Positions 1 to 4,577 of a stretch of 5,148 nucleotides of DNA are shown in pieces (position 1 is the first letter of the stretch; each line of letters begins with the position of its first letter). Made by a program: the position numbers and the translations under genes. The stretch covers positions 510 through 5,657 of the forward strand of contig JALTID010000001.1 in assembly GCA_027004335.1 (NCBI GenBank). Direction: 5' to 3'. Source of the DNA: a bacterium (GTDB lineage: Bacteria; JALSQH01). The notes beneath the pieces were generated by a model. It had not been told where the DNA came from and searched no databases. It saw only the letters and a program-made list of their open reading frames with translations.

Positions 1-161
1 CTAATATGGTTTAATTCGTTGTGGCAGTTTGTTCTGTCATTTTCGATATCAGAGATCCTTTTTTTAAGCTGTTCACATTCTTCCTGCAATTCCTCATATT
101 TTTCAAGGAGTTGTGAAAATTTATCAATTAAGGTTTTAATATCTTTTAACTGCTCTTCCAT
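1..161 (-). CDS. ZapB-like coiled-coil protein, N-terminal 53 residues (partial, cut by window start)
   Basis: The reverse strand from the ATG at 161-159 stays open to the window edge, giving 53 codons plus two bases. An in-frame TAA lies two codons upstream, so no earlier start exists. The peptide begins MEEQLKDIKTLIDKF and is highly charged, with a regular heptad pattern of apolar residues: I8, L11, F15, L18, Y22, L25, C29, L32, I36, I39, then C46, L50, I53. This indicates a continuous parallel coiled coil with no signal peptide. Small cytoplasmic coiled coils of this kind include the division factor ZapB, but coiled coils resemble each other and the C-terminus is missing, so the family is a guess. 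The gene starts 16 nt inside the end of the LD-carboxypeptidase gene. Its SD is poor (AAGG only one base from the ATG), which suggests translation coupled to the upstream gene. Confidence 0.7.
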   Translation of the reverse strand, partial: MEEQLKDIKTLIDKFSQLLEKYEELQEECEQLKKRISDIENDRTNCHNELNHI

Positions 162-1036
162 ACCTTAAATACTCTACTGTAAGTATCTATCTTTGCCATA
201 TATCCCAGGGGTAATGAAAATGAGGGGACAGTATGACCTGCAGGAAAACCTGTGACCACCGGAACATTTATTCCCCTAAAAAAATCACTTATGAACCCAT
301 TTGCCTCATAGGGTGTAAAATCCGCTATGGAAATTATGAGACCCTTCACATTGTCAAATTTCCCGGCTAACTTAAGCTGAGTTAACATCCTGTCCCATCT
401 GTAGGGAGGTTCATTTATATCTTCAAGAAATATTACCTTCCCATTAAAATCAGGTTCAAAGGGGGTACCGAGAAGGGAAACTATTATACTGAGACATCCG
501 CCTACTAAAATACCCTCCCCTTCTCCCTGCTCAGCCACAAGGAGATCACCGGCGGGATACTCATACTCCTCAGGAAGCTCCATAAGCTCTCTGAGCACCC
601 TCATATTTGTTTCATCTGCAGCGACGCCAAAATCCCCATCTACCATGGGGCCATAAATGGAAGCTATACCTGCTTTAAAATTCAAAAAAAGATGAAGGGC
701 AGTTAGATCACTGCTCCCTATAAATAGTTTCGGCTTTTTTTCAAAATCTTCTATTCTCAAATAGGAAAGTAGCTGCATGGTGCCATAGCCTCCCCTTGCC
801 GCAATGATTCCCTTTATCTGAGGATCGTTATACATCTCAAGGAGATCATAAAGCCTTTCCTTAACCGTGCCTGCAAGATACCCTTTTTTCTGAAAAAGAT
901 TTCTTCCCTCTTTTATTTCAAAACCTGCTTCCTTTAAAACAGCAATTCCCAACTGATATTTTTCCACATCAAAAGGAGACGCAGGAGCAATAATTCCCAG
1001 TATGTCTCCACTAGTAACAGGTTCGGAAAATCTCAA
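146..1036 (-). CDS. ldcA: LD-carboxypeptidase (muramoyltetrapeptide carboxypeptidase), peptidase family S66
   Basis: 296 aa, the normal length for the family. S66 enzymes remove the terminal D-Ala from the L-Lys/meso-DAP position of murein tetrapeptides, giving tripeptides for wall recycling or maturation. Visible hallmarks are an N-terminal GDILGIIAPASP segment (res. 10-21), RGGYG (81-85) and the nucleophile elbow GSSD (107-110) with Ser109. The second catalytic segment is LEDINEPPYRWDRMLTQL with Glu205, and the third is GFPAGHTVPSFSLPLG with His268. Spacing of the Ser-Glu-His triad fits the family. There is no signal peptide, so it is probably cytoplasmic and acts on recycled muropeptides. 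The start is TTG at 1036-1034, supported by AAGGAGG six bases upstream and by a 4-nt TTGA overlap with the stop of the DUF3467 gene. It is the third gene of the operon, and its 3' end overlaps the coiled-coil gene by 16 nt. Product call is firm; exact substrate is inferred. Confidence 0.95.
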   Translation of the reverse strand: MRFSEPVTSGDILGIIAPASPFDVEKYQLGIAVLKEAGFEIKEGRNLFQKKGYLAGTVKERLYDLLEMYNDPQIKGIIAARGGYGTMQLLSYLRIEDFEKKPKLFIGSSDLTALHLFLNFKAGIASIYGPMVDGDFGVAADETNMRVLRELMELPEEYEYPAGDLLVAEQGEGEGILVGGCLSIIVSLLGTPFEPDFNGKVIFLEDINEPPYRWDRMLTQLKLAGKFDNVKGLIISIADFTPYEANGFISDFFRGINVPVVTGFPAGHTVPSFSLPLGYMAKIDTYSRVFKVWKSS

Positions 1037-1320
1037 TTTATCCCTCCTTCAAAGGGCTTCTTAACTTTGATCTCTATCTCACCAAAAGTCTCCTCATACT
1101 TTTTTATACTGTTTTGAAGAATCATGAGAAACCTCTTTGCATGAATCGGAGATGTAACAATCCTTGAAACAATATCGGCCACTGGTTCCTGTGGTTGCAC
1201 AAACCCAAAGTCAAAGATGAATTCACTCTCGTTAACATGCAAAAAAAGAACATTGGTAAACTCCGGTTTTCTCTTCTCAGGGGGTACATTGACCTTTATT
1301 TTCTGTTGTTTTTCATCCAT
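1033..1320 (-). CDS. DUF3467 family protein
   Basis: 95 aa, typical of the DUF3467 family, whose biochemical role is unknown. The core runs from about residue 21 to 84: FTNVLFLHVNESEFIFDFGF, then P43, then VSRIVTSPIHAKRFLMIL (51-68), then NSIKKYEETFGEIEI. The SRI-x3-P-x-HAKR stretch followed by NxIxxYExxFGEI is the recognisable signature. The first 20 residues are charged and proline-containing, and there is no signal peptide or membrane segment, so it is probably cytoplasmic. The ATG at 1320-1318 has AGGAGG seven bases upstream and overlaps the stop of the phosphatase gene by 8 nt. The gene's TGA overlaps the TTG start of the LD-carboxypeptidase by 4 nt. It is therefore co-expressed with a phosphatase and a murein enzyme; a function cannot be deduced from that alone. 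Confidence 0.9.
   Translation of the reverse strand: MDEKQQKIKVNVPPEKRKPEFTNVLFLHVNESEFIFDFGFVQPQEPVADIVSRIVTSPIHAKRFLMILQNSIKKYEETFGEIEIKVKKPFEGGIN
1043..1049 (-). promoter_or_regulatory. Strong Shine-Dalgarno site that fixes the TTG start of the LD-carboxypeptidase
   Basis: Read on the reverse strand, AAGGAGG lies six bases before the TTG at 1036-1034, inside the last codons of the DUF3467 gene. The protein aligns to the family from its first residues, so this uncommon start codon is well supported. Confidence 0.75.
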
Positions 1321-2101
1321 TATTATTCCTCCTAACTTCTCTGATTAGTTCCACCATATCACTATGTATTTTACCATTACTCGCCAGAATATCATAGTCT
1401 CCTACTTTATATTGAGCACCTCCCATATCCGTCACCTTACCTCCTGCTTCTTCCACAAGCACAATACCTGCTGCTACATCCCAGGGTTTTAAGCCATATT
1501 CCCAGAAGCCATCAAATCTCCCTGAGGCAATATATGCAAGATCAAGAGCCGCAGAACCATCCCGTCTCACCCCCTGAACAGTAATCTGAAATTTGTTAAA
1601 TTCAGGGATGTTTCTCCCTGTGGTTCTCACATCATAGGTAAAACCTGTAGCAACAAGAGAAACAGCTAAGTTACCTATAAAACTTACCTTTATACTCTCA
1701 CCATTTAAAAAGGCACCCCGTTCCCTCTCCGCATAGAAAAGCTCATTTAGAAGCGGATCATAAATCACACCAAATTTTAACTCCCCCTCCTCAGAATATC
1801 CAATGGAAACAGCAAACTTGGGATAATCATGGGCATAATTGGTAGTTCCATCAAGGGGATCAATGATCCACAAACCTCCTCTACCTTCTAAATCACCTGA
1901 TTCCTCAGCAAGAATTTCATCATCTGGGTATCTATCCTTGATTTTTCCAATTATAAATTTTTCACTCTCAAGGTCAACATTGGTAACAAGGTCTATCTCA
2001 CCTTTAAACATAATTTCTTTGCTTTTTCCAAAATGCTTCTTGAGAATCTCACCTGCACCTTTTGCAACATCCATTGCAAAATTTAATTTCTCACTGATCA
2101 T
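1313..2101 (-). CDS. suhB: Inositol monophosphatase family protein (SuhB/IMPase-like)
   Basis: About 262 aa, the standard IMPase length. Family members are Mg2+-dependent, Li+-sensitive phosphatases acting on inositol-1-phosphate and related sugar phosphates, and some also on fructose-1,6-bisphosphate. Counting from the upstream Met, metal-binding motifs are AEES (Glu67), WIIDPLDGTTN (79-89, Asp82 and Asp85) and KPWDVAAG (206-213, Asp209). The substrate-side block GSAALDLAYIASGRFDGFWE (183-202) is also present. No signal peptide; cytoplasmic. Two adjacent ATGs occur at 2104-2102 and 2101-2099. GGAGG at 2107-2111 lies only 2 nt from the first but 5 nt from the second, so the second is preferred. 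It is the first gene of the operon, about 27 nt below a predicted transcription start, and its stop overlaps the DUF3467 start by 8 nt. Family is certain; whether the true substrate is inositol phosphate, FBP or another sugar phosphate is not visible, so the symbol is tentative. Confidence 0.93.
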   Translation of the reverse strand: MISEKLNFAMDVAKGAGEILKKHFGKSKEIMFKGEIDLVTNVDLESEKFIIGKIKDRYPDDEILAEESGDLEGRGGLWIIDPLDGTTNYAHDYPKFAVSIGYSEEGELKFGVIYDPLLNELFYAERERGAFLNGESIKVSFIGNLAVSLVATGFTYDVRTTGRNIPEFNKFQITVQGVRRDGSAALDLAYIASGRFDGFWEYGLKPWDVAAGIVLVEEAGGKVTDMGGAQYKVGDYDILASNGKIHSDMVELIREVRRNNNG

Positions 2102-2134
2102 CATTTCCTCCAGCTCAATTTAACCTACAATTAG

Positions 2135-2162
2135 ATTATACTCAGGAGGGGGACCACTACAA
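2135..2162 (-). promoter_or_regulatory. Candidate sigma-70 promoter of the phosphatase/DUF3467/ldcA/coiled-coil operon
   Basis: On the reverse strand a perfect TATAAT occupies 2140-2135. Sixteen bases upstream is TTGTAG (2162-2157), a partial match to TTGACA. The predicted transcription start is near 2128, giving a leader of roughly 27 nt before the phosphatase start. The -10 is strong and the -35 weak. Confidence 0.5.
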
Positions 2163-2231
2163 GAGAATGGAGATAAAGTTTTACGGAACAGTAAGAGTTT
2201 ATAAGAAAAAATAAAATATCCAACATAAGTC

Positions 2232-2249
2232 TATGACATCCAGGTCATA
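2232..2249. promoter_or_regulatory. Palindromic operator-like site, TATGAC-N6-GTCATA
   Basis: Two perfect 6-bp inverted arms (2232-2237 and 2244-2249) are separated by six bases. The site lies 10 bp upstream of the perfect -10 hexamer at 2260-2265, where the -35 element should be, and no good -35 is present. The symmetry and spacing suggest a dimeric helix-turn-helix regulator, perhaps of the CRP/FNR superfamily, but the half-site is not a textbook CRP (TGTGA) or FNR (TTGAT) box. Its centre lies about 31 bp before the expected transcription start, which fits repression better than classical activation. Confidence 0.45.
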
Positions 2250-2259
2250 AAAGCTACAA

Positions 2260-2265
2260 TATAAT
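2260..2265 (+). promoter_or_regulatory. Candidate -10 element for the exported-protein gene
   Basis: A perfect TATAAT lies 40 bp upstream of the ATG at 2306. The hexamer 17 bp further upstream is CATCCA, which does not match TTGACA and falls inside the palindrome at 2232-2249. The promoter may therefore depend on a regulator. The predicted transcription start is near 2272. Confidence 0.5.
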
Positions 2266-2305
2266 CTGGCAAAAAGGTTGCTAAAGGAAAGAGAGGAGGA
2301 AGATT

Positions 2306-2818
2306 ATGAAGAAAACACTACTTTTTATTACTTTCTTTCTGATTGCGTCACAAACCTATGCCGATGTGATTTTTACACCAATAGAATATTCAGGAATATC
2401 CTACTCTCTGGAAGCAGTTTCAAGTAGTGAGAAAACAACTTCTTCCTATGGAACAACAGCTTTATGGGCAGGAGCAGGAACAGTTGGTTCTTTTTTCTTT
2501 ATAAATATGCCCTTTTGGGGGGTAGAGATCTCCATTGAGAAAAGACATTACTTCAAACCAAAAACTTACAAGGGATTGTTCATAAGTGCATATATGGGCA
2601 TTGCTCTGATGACCGACTTACATACCCTGCTTGACTTTGGTCTCGTTCCAGGAGTCAAACTAAACTATAAGATAAGACCTTCAAAAAATTTTGCAATAGA
2701 GCCATATGTAGGACTTTCAGTTCCTTTTGCCTACTGTCTGACTTATAATGGGCTATATTTTCCCCTTCCTGTACTTACATTGGGAGTAAGGTTTGGTTTT
2801 AATTCTGTGAAAAGGTAA
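2306..2818 (+). CDS. Exported hypothetical protein, probable small outer-membrane beta-barrel
   Basis: 170 aa; I do not recognise the family. Residues 1-19 form a classical Sec signal peptide: MKK, a hydrophobic core LLFITFFLIA, then SQTYA with cleavage predicted after Ala19. The mature part has no long helical membrane segment. It is rich in short alternating aromatic/Gly stretches such as LFISAYMGIAL, FAIEPYVGLSVPFAY and VLTLGVRFGF, the pattern of transmembrane beta-strands. The last strand lies close to the C-terminus and ends in Phe, followed by NSVKR. The mature length of about 150 aa would suit an eight-stranded OmpA/OmpX-like barrel, which is inference. The start is well supported: AGGAGG six bases before the ATG. 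It stands alone between a divergent operon and a convergent gene, and the upstream palindrome suggests regulated expression. Confidence 0.8.
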   Translation: MKKTLLFITFFLIASQTYADVIFTPIEYSGISYSLEAVSSSEKTTSSYGTTALWAGAGTVGSFFFINMPFWGVEISIEKRHYFKPKTYKGLFISAYMGIALMTDLHTLLDFGLVPGVKLNYKIRPSKNFAIEPYVGLSVPFAYCLTYNGLYFPLPVLTLGVRFGFNSVKR

Positions 2819-2827
2819 AAATCGGGA

Positions 2828-2849
2828 TTTTGCGCAGTAAAGTGCAAAA
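2828..2849 (+). terminator. Hairpin just after the exported-protein gene (weak terminator candidate)
   Basis: TTTTGCGC (2828-2835) can pair with GTGCAAAA (2842-2849) around the loop AGTAAA, with one G-U pair in eight. It starts 10 nt after the stop codon. The stem is AT-rich, and what follows (CGGATTTTACT) is not a clean U-tract, so intrinsic termination is uncertain. Confidence 0.3.
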
Positions 2850-2937
2850 CGGATTTTACTCCTACGGGGGCTTGTGTACCCCTCCTCCTCCAAAAATTTG
2901 TACAATTTGCACAGTAGAATGACTAAATTACGCCAAA

Positions 2938-2959
2938 TTTGGATAGAGGATTATCCAAA
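2938..2959 (-). terminator. Perfect 8-bp hairpin at the 3' end of the orphan gene
   Basis: TTTGGATA (2938-2945) and TATCCAAA (2952-2959) are exact inverted repeats around a 6-nt loop. On the reverse strand the hairpin contains the TAA stop of the orphan gene (2953-2951) and is followed by only three Ts, then GGCG. It probably limits readthrough or protects the 3' end rather than being a strong intrinsic terminator. Confidence 0.4.
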
Positions 2960-3271
2960 GTAAAATTCAAAACATCCCCCCTGTGCCTTCTTTAAATACT
3001 CCCCCACCTCCCTTTCATCCCATCCTGTCGTTTCCTTCAAGCCCTCTTTTATTACTTTTAAGTAGCTTTCTGAAGGTGGGTTTATTTCATTTTCCCAGCA
3101 GACAGGTGTGGTGTAGATTTCGAGGCTGCTTATTTCTCCAAGGTAGATTTTCTTAGGATACCACTCTTTACTTTCCTGTTCCCAAAGATATTCAAACTGC
3201 CCTTCTGTAAGTTTTCCATCTACAACTTTATAGTAACCTCTTAGAATTTTGGGGATGTCAGTGTATATCAC
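2951..3271 (-). CDS. Hypothetical protein of about 106 aa (orphan, cytoplasmic)
   Basis: I do not recognise the family. The frame stays open for 116 codons back to a GTG at 3301-3299, which has no SD. An internal GTG at 3271-3269 (VIYTDIPKIL...) has AAAGGG six bases upstream, and starting there leaves the tRNA promoter outside the gene, so I choose it. The product is rich in Trp, Tyr, Glu and Lys, with segments VVDGKLTEGQFEYLWEQES and EWYPKKIYLGEISSLEIYT. A predicted amphipathic helix follows (SESYLKVIKEGLKETTG, then WDEREVGEYLKKAQ), and it ends GGCFEFYFG. There is no signal peptide or membrane helix. The composition is protein-like rather than antisense noise, and no opposite-strand gene explains the frame. 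It is convergent with the exported-protein gene and divergent from the tRNAs. Confidence 0.6.
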   Translation of the reverse strand: MIYTDIPKILRGYYKVVDGKLTEGQFEYLWEQESKEWYPKKIYLGEISSLEIYTTPVCWENEINPPSESYLKVIKEGLKETTGWDEREVGEYLKKAQGGCFEFYFG

Positions 3272-3286
3272 CCGAATCCCTTTAAT

Positions 3287-3314
3287 TTGACAGCCTGTCA
3301 CATTTTTGTATAAT
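3287..3314 (+). promoter_or_regulatory. Consensus sigma-70 promoter of the tRNA-Lys/tRNA-Glu unit
   Basis: TTGACA (3287-3292) and TATAAT (3309-3314), both perfect, are separated by 16 bp. The expected transcription start is near 3321, only a few bases before the mature tRNA-Lys at 3325. A full-consensus promoter is what a stable-RNA gene would be expected to have. Confidence 0.85.
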
Positions 3315-3324
3315 GAGAATGCGT

Positions 3325-3400
3325 GGGCCGCTAGCTCAGGAGGTAGAGCACCGCCCTTTTAAGGCGGGAGTCGCAGGTTCGAATCCTGCGCGGCTCACCA
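3325..3400 (+). tRNA. tRNA-Lys (anticodon UUU)
   Basis: 76 nt with encoded CCA (3398-3400). The acceptor stem GGGCCGC (3325-3331) pairs with GCGGCTC (3390-3396) with one G-U. The D-stem is GCTC/GAGC (3334-3337, 3346-3349). The anticodon stem CCGCC/GGCGG flanks the loop CTTTTAA, with TTT at 3358-3360. The T-arm is GCAGG-TTCGAAT-CCTGC (3373-3389). The discriminator is A3397. UUU reads AAA and AAG. All stems are GC-rich compared with the surrounding genes. Confidence 0.98.
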
Positions 3401-3410
3401 TCTACTTTGC

Positions 3411-3488
3411 GTCCCCGTCGTCTAGATAGGTCTAGGACACGGGCCTTTCACGCCCGTAACAGGGGTTCAAATCCCCTCGGGGACGCCA
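3411..3488 (+). tRNA. tRNA-Glu (anticodon UUC)
   Basis: 78 nt with encoded CCA (3486-3488). The acceptor stem GTCCCCG (3411-3417) pairs perfectly with CGGGGAC (3478-3484). The anticodon stem CGGGC/GCCCG (3440-3444, 3452-3456) flanks the loop CTTTCAC, with TTC at 3447-3449. The T-arm is AGGGG-TTCAAAT-CCCCT (3461-3477). The discriminator is G3485. The D-loop (AGATAGGTCT) is about two bases longer than in the familiar bacterial tRNA-Glu. The gene lies 10 nt after tRNA-Lys and is almost certainly cotranscribed from the promoter at 3287-3314. Besides translation, Glu-tRNA(Glu) feeds tetrapyrrole synthesis in bacteria that use the C5 pathway; that is not testable here. Confidence 0.98.
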
Positions 3489-3525
3489 TTTCTCTCTCAA
3501 TTTATCAAGAACTACTTCCTCCACT

Positions 3526-3553
3526 TTGACTTTTTCTTAAAAAAAATTATAAT
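3526..3553 (+). promoter_or_regulatory. Sigma-70 promoter of the diacylglycerol-kinase-family gene
   Basis: TTGACT (3526-3531, five of six) and a perfect TATAAT (3548-3553) are 16 bp apart. The expected transcription start is near 3560, about 20 nt before the ATG at 3579, with GAGG seven bases before that ATG. The kinase gene therefore does not need readthrough from the tRNAs. Confidence 0.7.
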
Positions 3554-3558
3554 TTTTT
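3541..3558. repeat. 18-bp perfect AT-only palindrome overlapping the -10 element
   Basis: Six As, TTATAA, then six Ts form a perfect palindrome centred on the -10 hexamer. It would be intrinsically bent and easily melted DNA. It may simply reflect A- and T-runs flanking TATAAT, but it also presents TATAAT-like hexamers on both strands. Confidence 0.5.
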
Positions 3559-3578
3559 CAAAAAAGCGAGGTTTAAAA

Positions 3579-4550
3579 ATGGGCAAACATACAGTTGGCA
3601 TTATAACCAACATGACCGCCAAGAAGAACAAATCCGGGAAATACAAGAAGGAAGTTCTTCAACCAATTCTGGGAGATCTTGGTATTGTAATAGACACATA
3701 TTCTCTGGAAGATATGAGAAAAGCTGTGGAACGGCTCATGAAAGATGAGGTGACATTTTTAGGTGTGAATGGTGGTGATGGATCACTTCAAAAAATTCTT
3801 ACAGAATGGATAAGGCAGGGAGGAGAGGAAAATATTCCCCGGATCATCCCTCTTGCAGGAGGTTCAACCAACGCGCTTATTTACTACACAGGTAGAAAAC
3901 CTGAATCACCCGCTTTGACACTCAGAAAATTTGTAAGTAAATTCAAAACTTATTCTTTGATGTACATGGAAAACAATCTCTTAAAAGTTACTATGGAGAA
4001 AGAGGAATTTCCACCTCAGTATGGAATAACATTTGCAAATGGTGTTATTTACAAATTCATTGAACTATACCTTGAAAATAATAAACCTGGTGTAAGATGG
4101 GTACTGAGAACAATTATGGAGGTAATTGGTGGAATTACCATGAGAATAGAAAGATTCCTTTACTACATTGAAAAAATAAATGCAAAGATCTATATTGATG
4201 GGAAAGAATATCCATCAAATCAAGTAATTACCTCTATTCTATCTACCCTTAAAACCCCATTCCCAACTCTTACTATTTTCAGAAACACAGACAGAGATGT
4301 GGAGCAATTTTATTATTTAGTCACTGACCTGAAATTCGCTACAATTGTCAATAACATACATAACATATTTTTTGGGATAGGTGAAGTAATTAAGGGACCG
4401 AACTCAGGAGATATCTGGATAGGCTCAGCAAATCAGATAATTGAGAAGACAAAAGAAGGATTTATTATTGACGGCGAATTATACAAGCCTTCAGAATGCC
4501 AGGATATAATTATTGAATCAGGTCCCACAGTGGCTGTCACCGTTGTTTAA
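3579..4550 (+). CDS. Diacylglycerol kinase catalytic-domain family protein (putative lipid kinase)
   Basis: 323 aa, close to the usual length of bacterial DAGK/YegS/DgkB-type kinases, which phosphorylate diacylglycerol or other lipid hydroxyls using ATP. The N-terminal Rossmann-like part has TVGIITNMTAKKNKSGKY (5-22), then the nucleotide-binding signature FLGVNGGDGSLQ (60-71, GGDG at 65-68). PLAGGSTNAL (91-100) corresponds to the family's P-x-G-T-x-N loop but reads GGST-N. The C-terminal half is a beta-rich domain ending in FIIDGE (295-300), the conserved DGE segment. No signal peptide or membrane helix is present, so it is soluble or peripheral. The middle and C-terminal regions look divergent, so substrate (diacylglycerol, sphingoid base, polyprenol or other) is unassigned. 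It has its own promoter and no partner gene. Confidence 0.85.
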   Translation: MGKHTVGIITNMTAKKNKSGKYKKEVLQPILGDLGIVIDTYSLEDMRKAVERLMKDEVTFLGVNGGDGSLQKILTEWIRQGGEENIPRIIPLAGGSTNALIYYTGRKPESPALTLRKFVSKFKTYSLMYMENNLLKVTMEKEEFPPQYGITFANGVIYKFIELYLENNKPGVRWVLRTIMEVIGGITMRIERFLYYIEKINAKIYIDGKEYPSNQVITSILSTLKTPFPTLTIFRNTDRDVEQFYYLVTDLKFATIVNNIHNIFFGIGEVIKGPNSGDIWIGSANQIIEKTKEGFIIDGELYKPSECQDIIIESGPTVAVTVV

Positions 4551-4572
4551 CAACAGATACGGCATATTTTTT
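4540..4572 (+). terminator. Weak intrinsic terminator candidate after the kinase gene
   Basis: GTTGTT-T-AACAAC (4542-4554) around the stop codon and the outer pair CCGT/ACGG (4540-4543, 4559-4562) can form competing short stems. Four bases later comes a run of six Ts (4567-4572). The T-run and position fit a terminator, but the stem is short and imperfect. Confidence 0.3.
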
Positions 4573-4577
4573 GCTTC

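Larger units (their letters stand above)
2819..2960. repeat. Spacer between convergent genes, dense in inverted repeats
   Basis: Several self-complementary pairs occur. These are AAAATC/GATTTT (2818-2823 with 2826-2831), TTTTGC/GCAAAA (2828-2833 with 2844-2849), AGTAAA/TTTACT (2836-2841 with 2855-2860), GGGG/CCCC (2867-2870 with 2879-2882), the palindrome TTGTACAA (2898-2905), and TTTGGATA/TATCCAAA (2938-2945 with 2952-2959). ATTTTAC at 2853-2859 and GTAAAAT at 2960-2966 form a wider inverted pair. A direct near-repeat TTTGCRCAGTARA recurs at 2829-2841 and 2906-2918. No ORF is visible inside. It could be terminators for both genes, a structured RNA, or an old intergenic repeat element. Confidence 0.45.

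Noticed and set aside
1839-2123. Plus-strand open frame of 94 codons opposite the phosphatase gene
   Set aside because: It is antisense to the conserved IMPase motifs, its composition is Ser/Ile/Pro-rich and low in complexity, and no SD supports it. It is a shadow of the real gene.
2105-2305. Riboswitch or small gene in the divergent intergenic region
   Set aside because: No ORF with an SD and no recognisable riboswitch core. The region is explained by two promoters and one palindrome.
2819-2960. CRISPR array or insertion sequence
   Set aside because: There are no regular repeat/spacer units, no transposase, and no target-site duplication. Only short inverted repeats and one degenerate direct repeat are present.
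3325-3488. tRNA 3' ends as a phage or island attachment site
   Set aside because: No second copy of either tRNA 3' end occurs in the window, and no integrase or phage gene is present.
3489-3540. Intrinsic terminator directly after tRNA-Glu
   Set aside because: The segment is pyrimidine-rich (TTTCTCTCTC) but I find no stem-loop ahead of a U-tract other than the tRNA itself.
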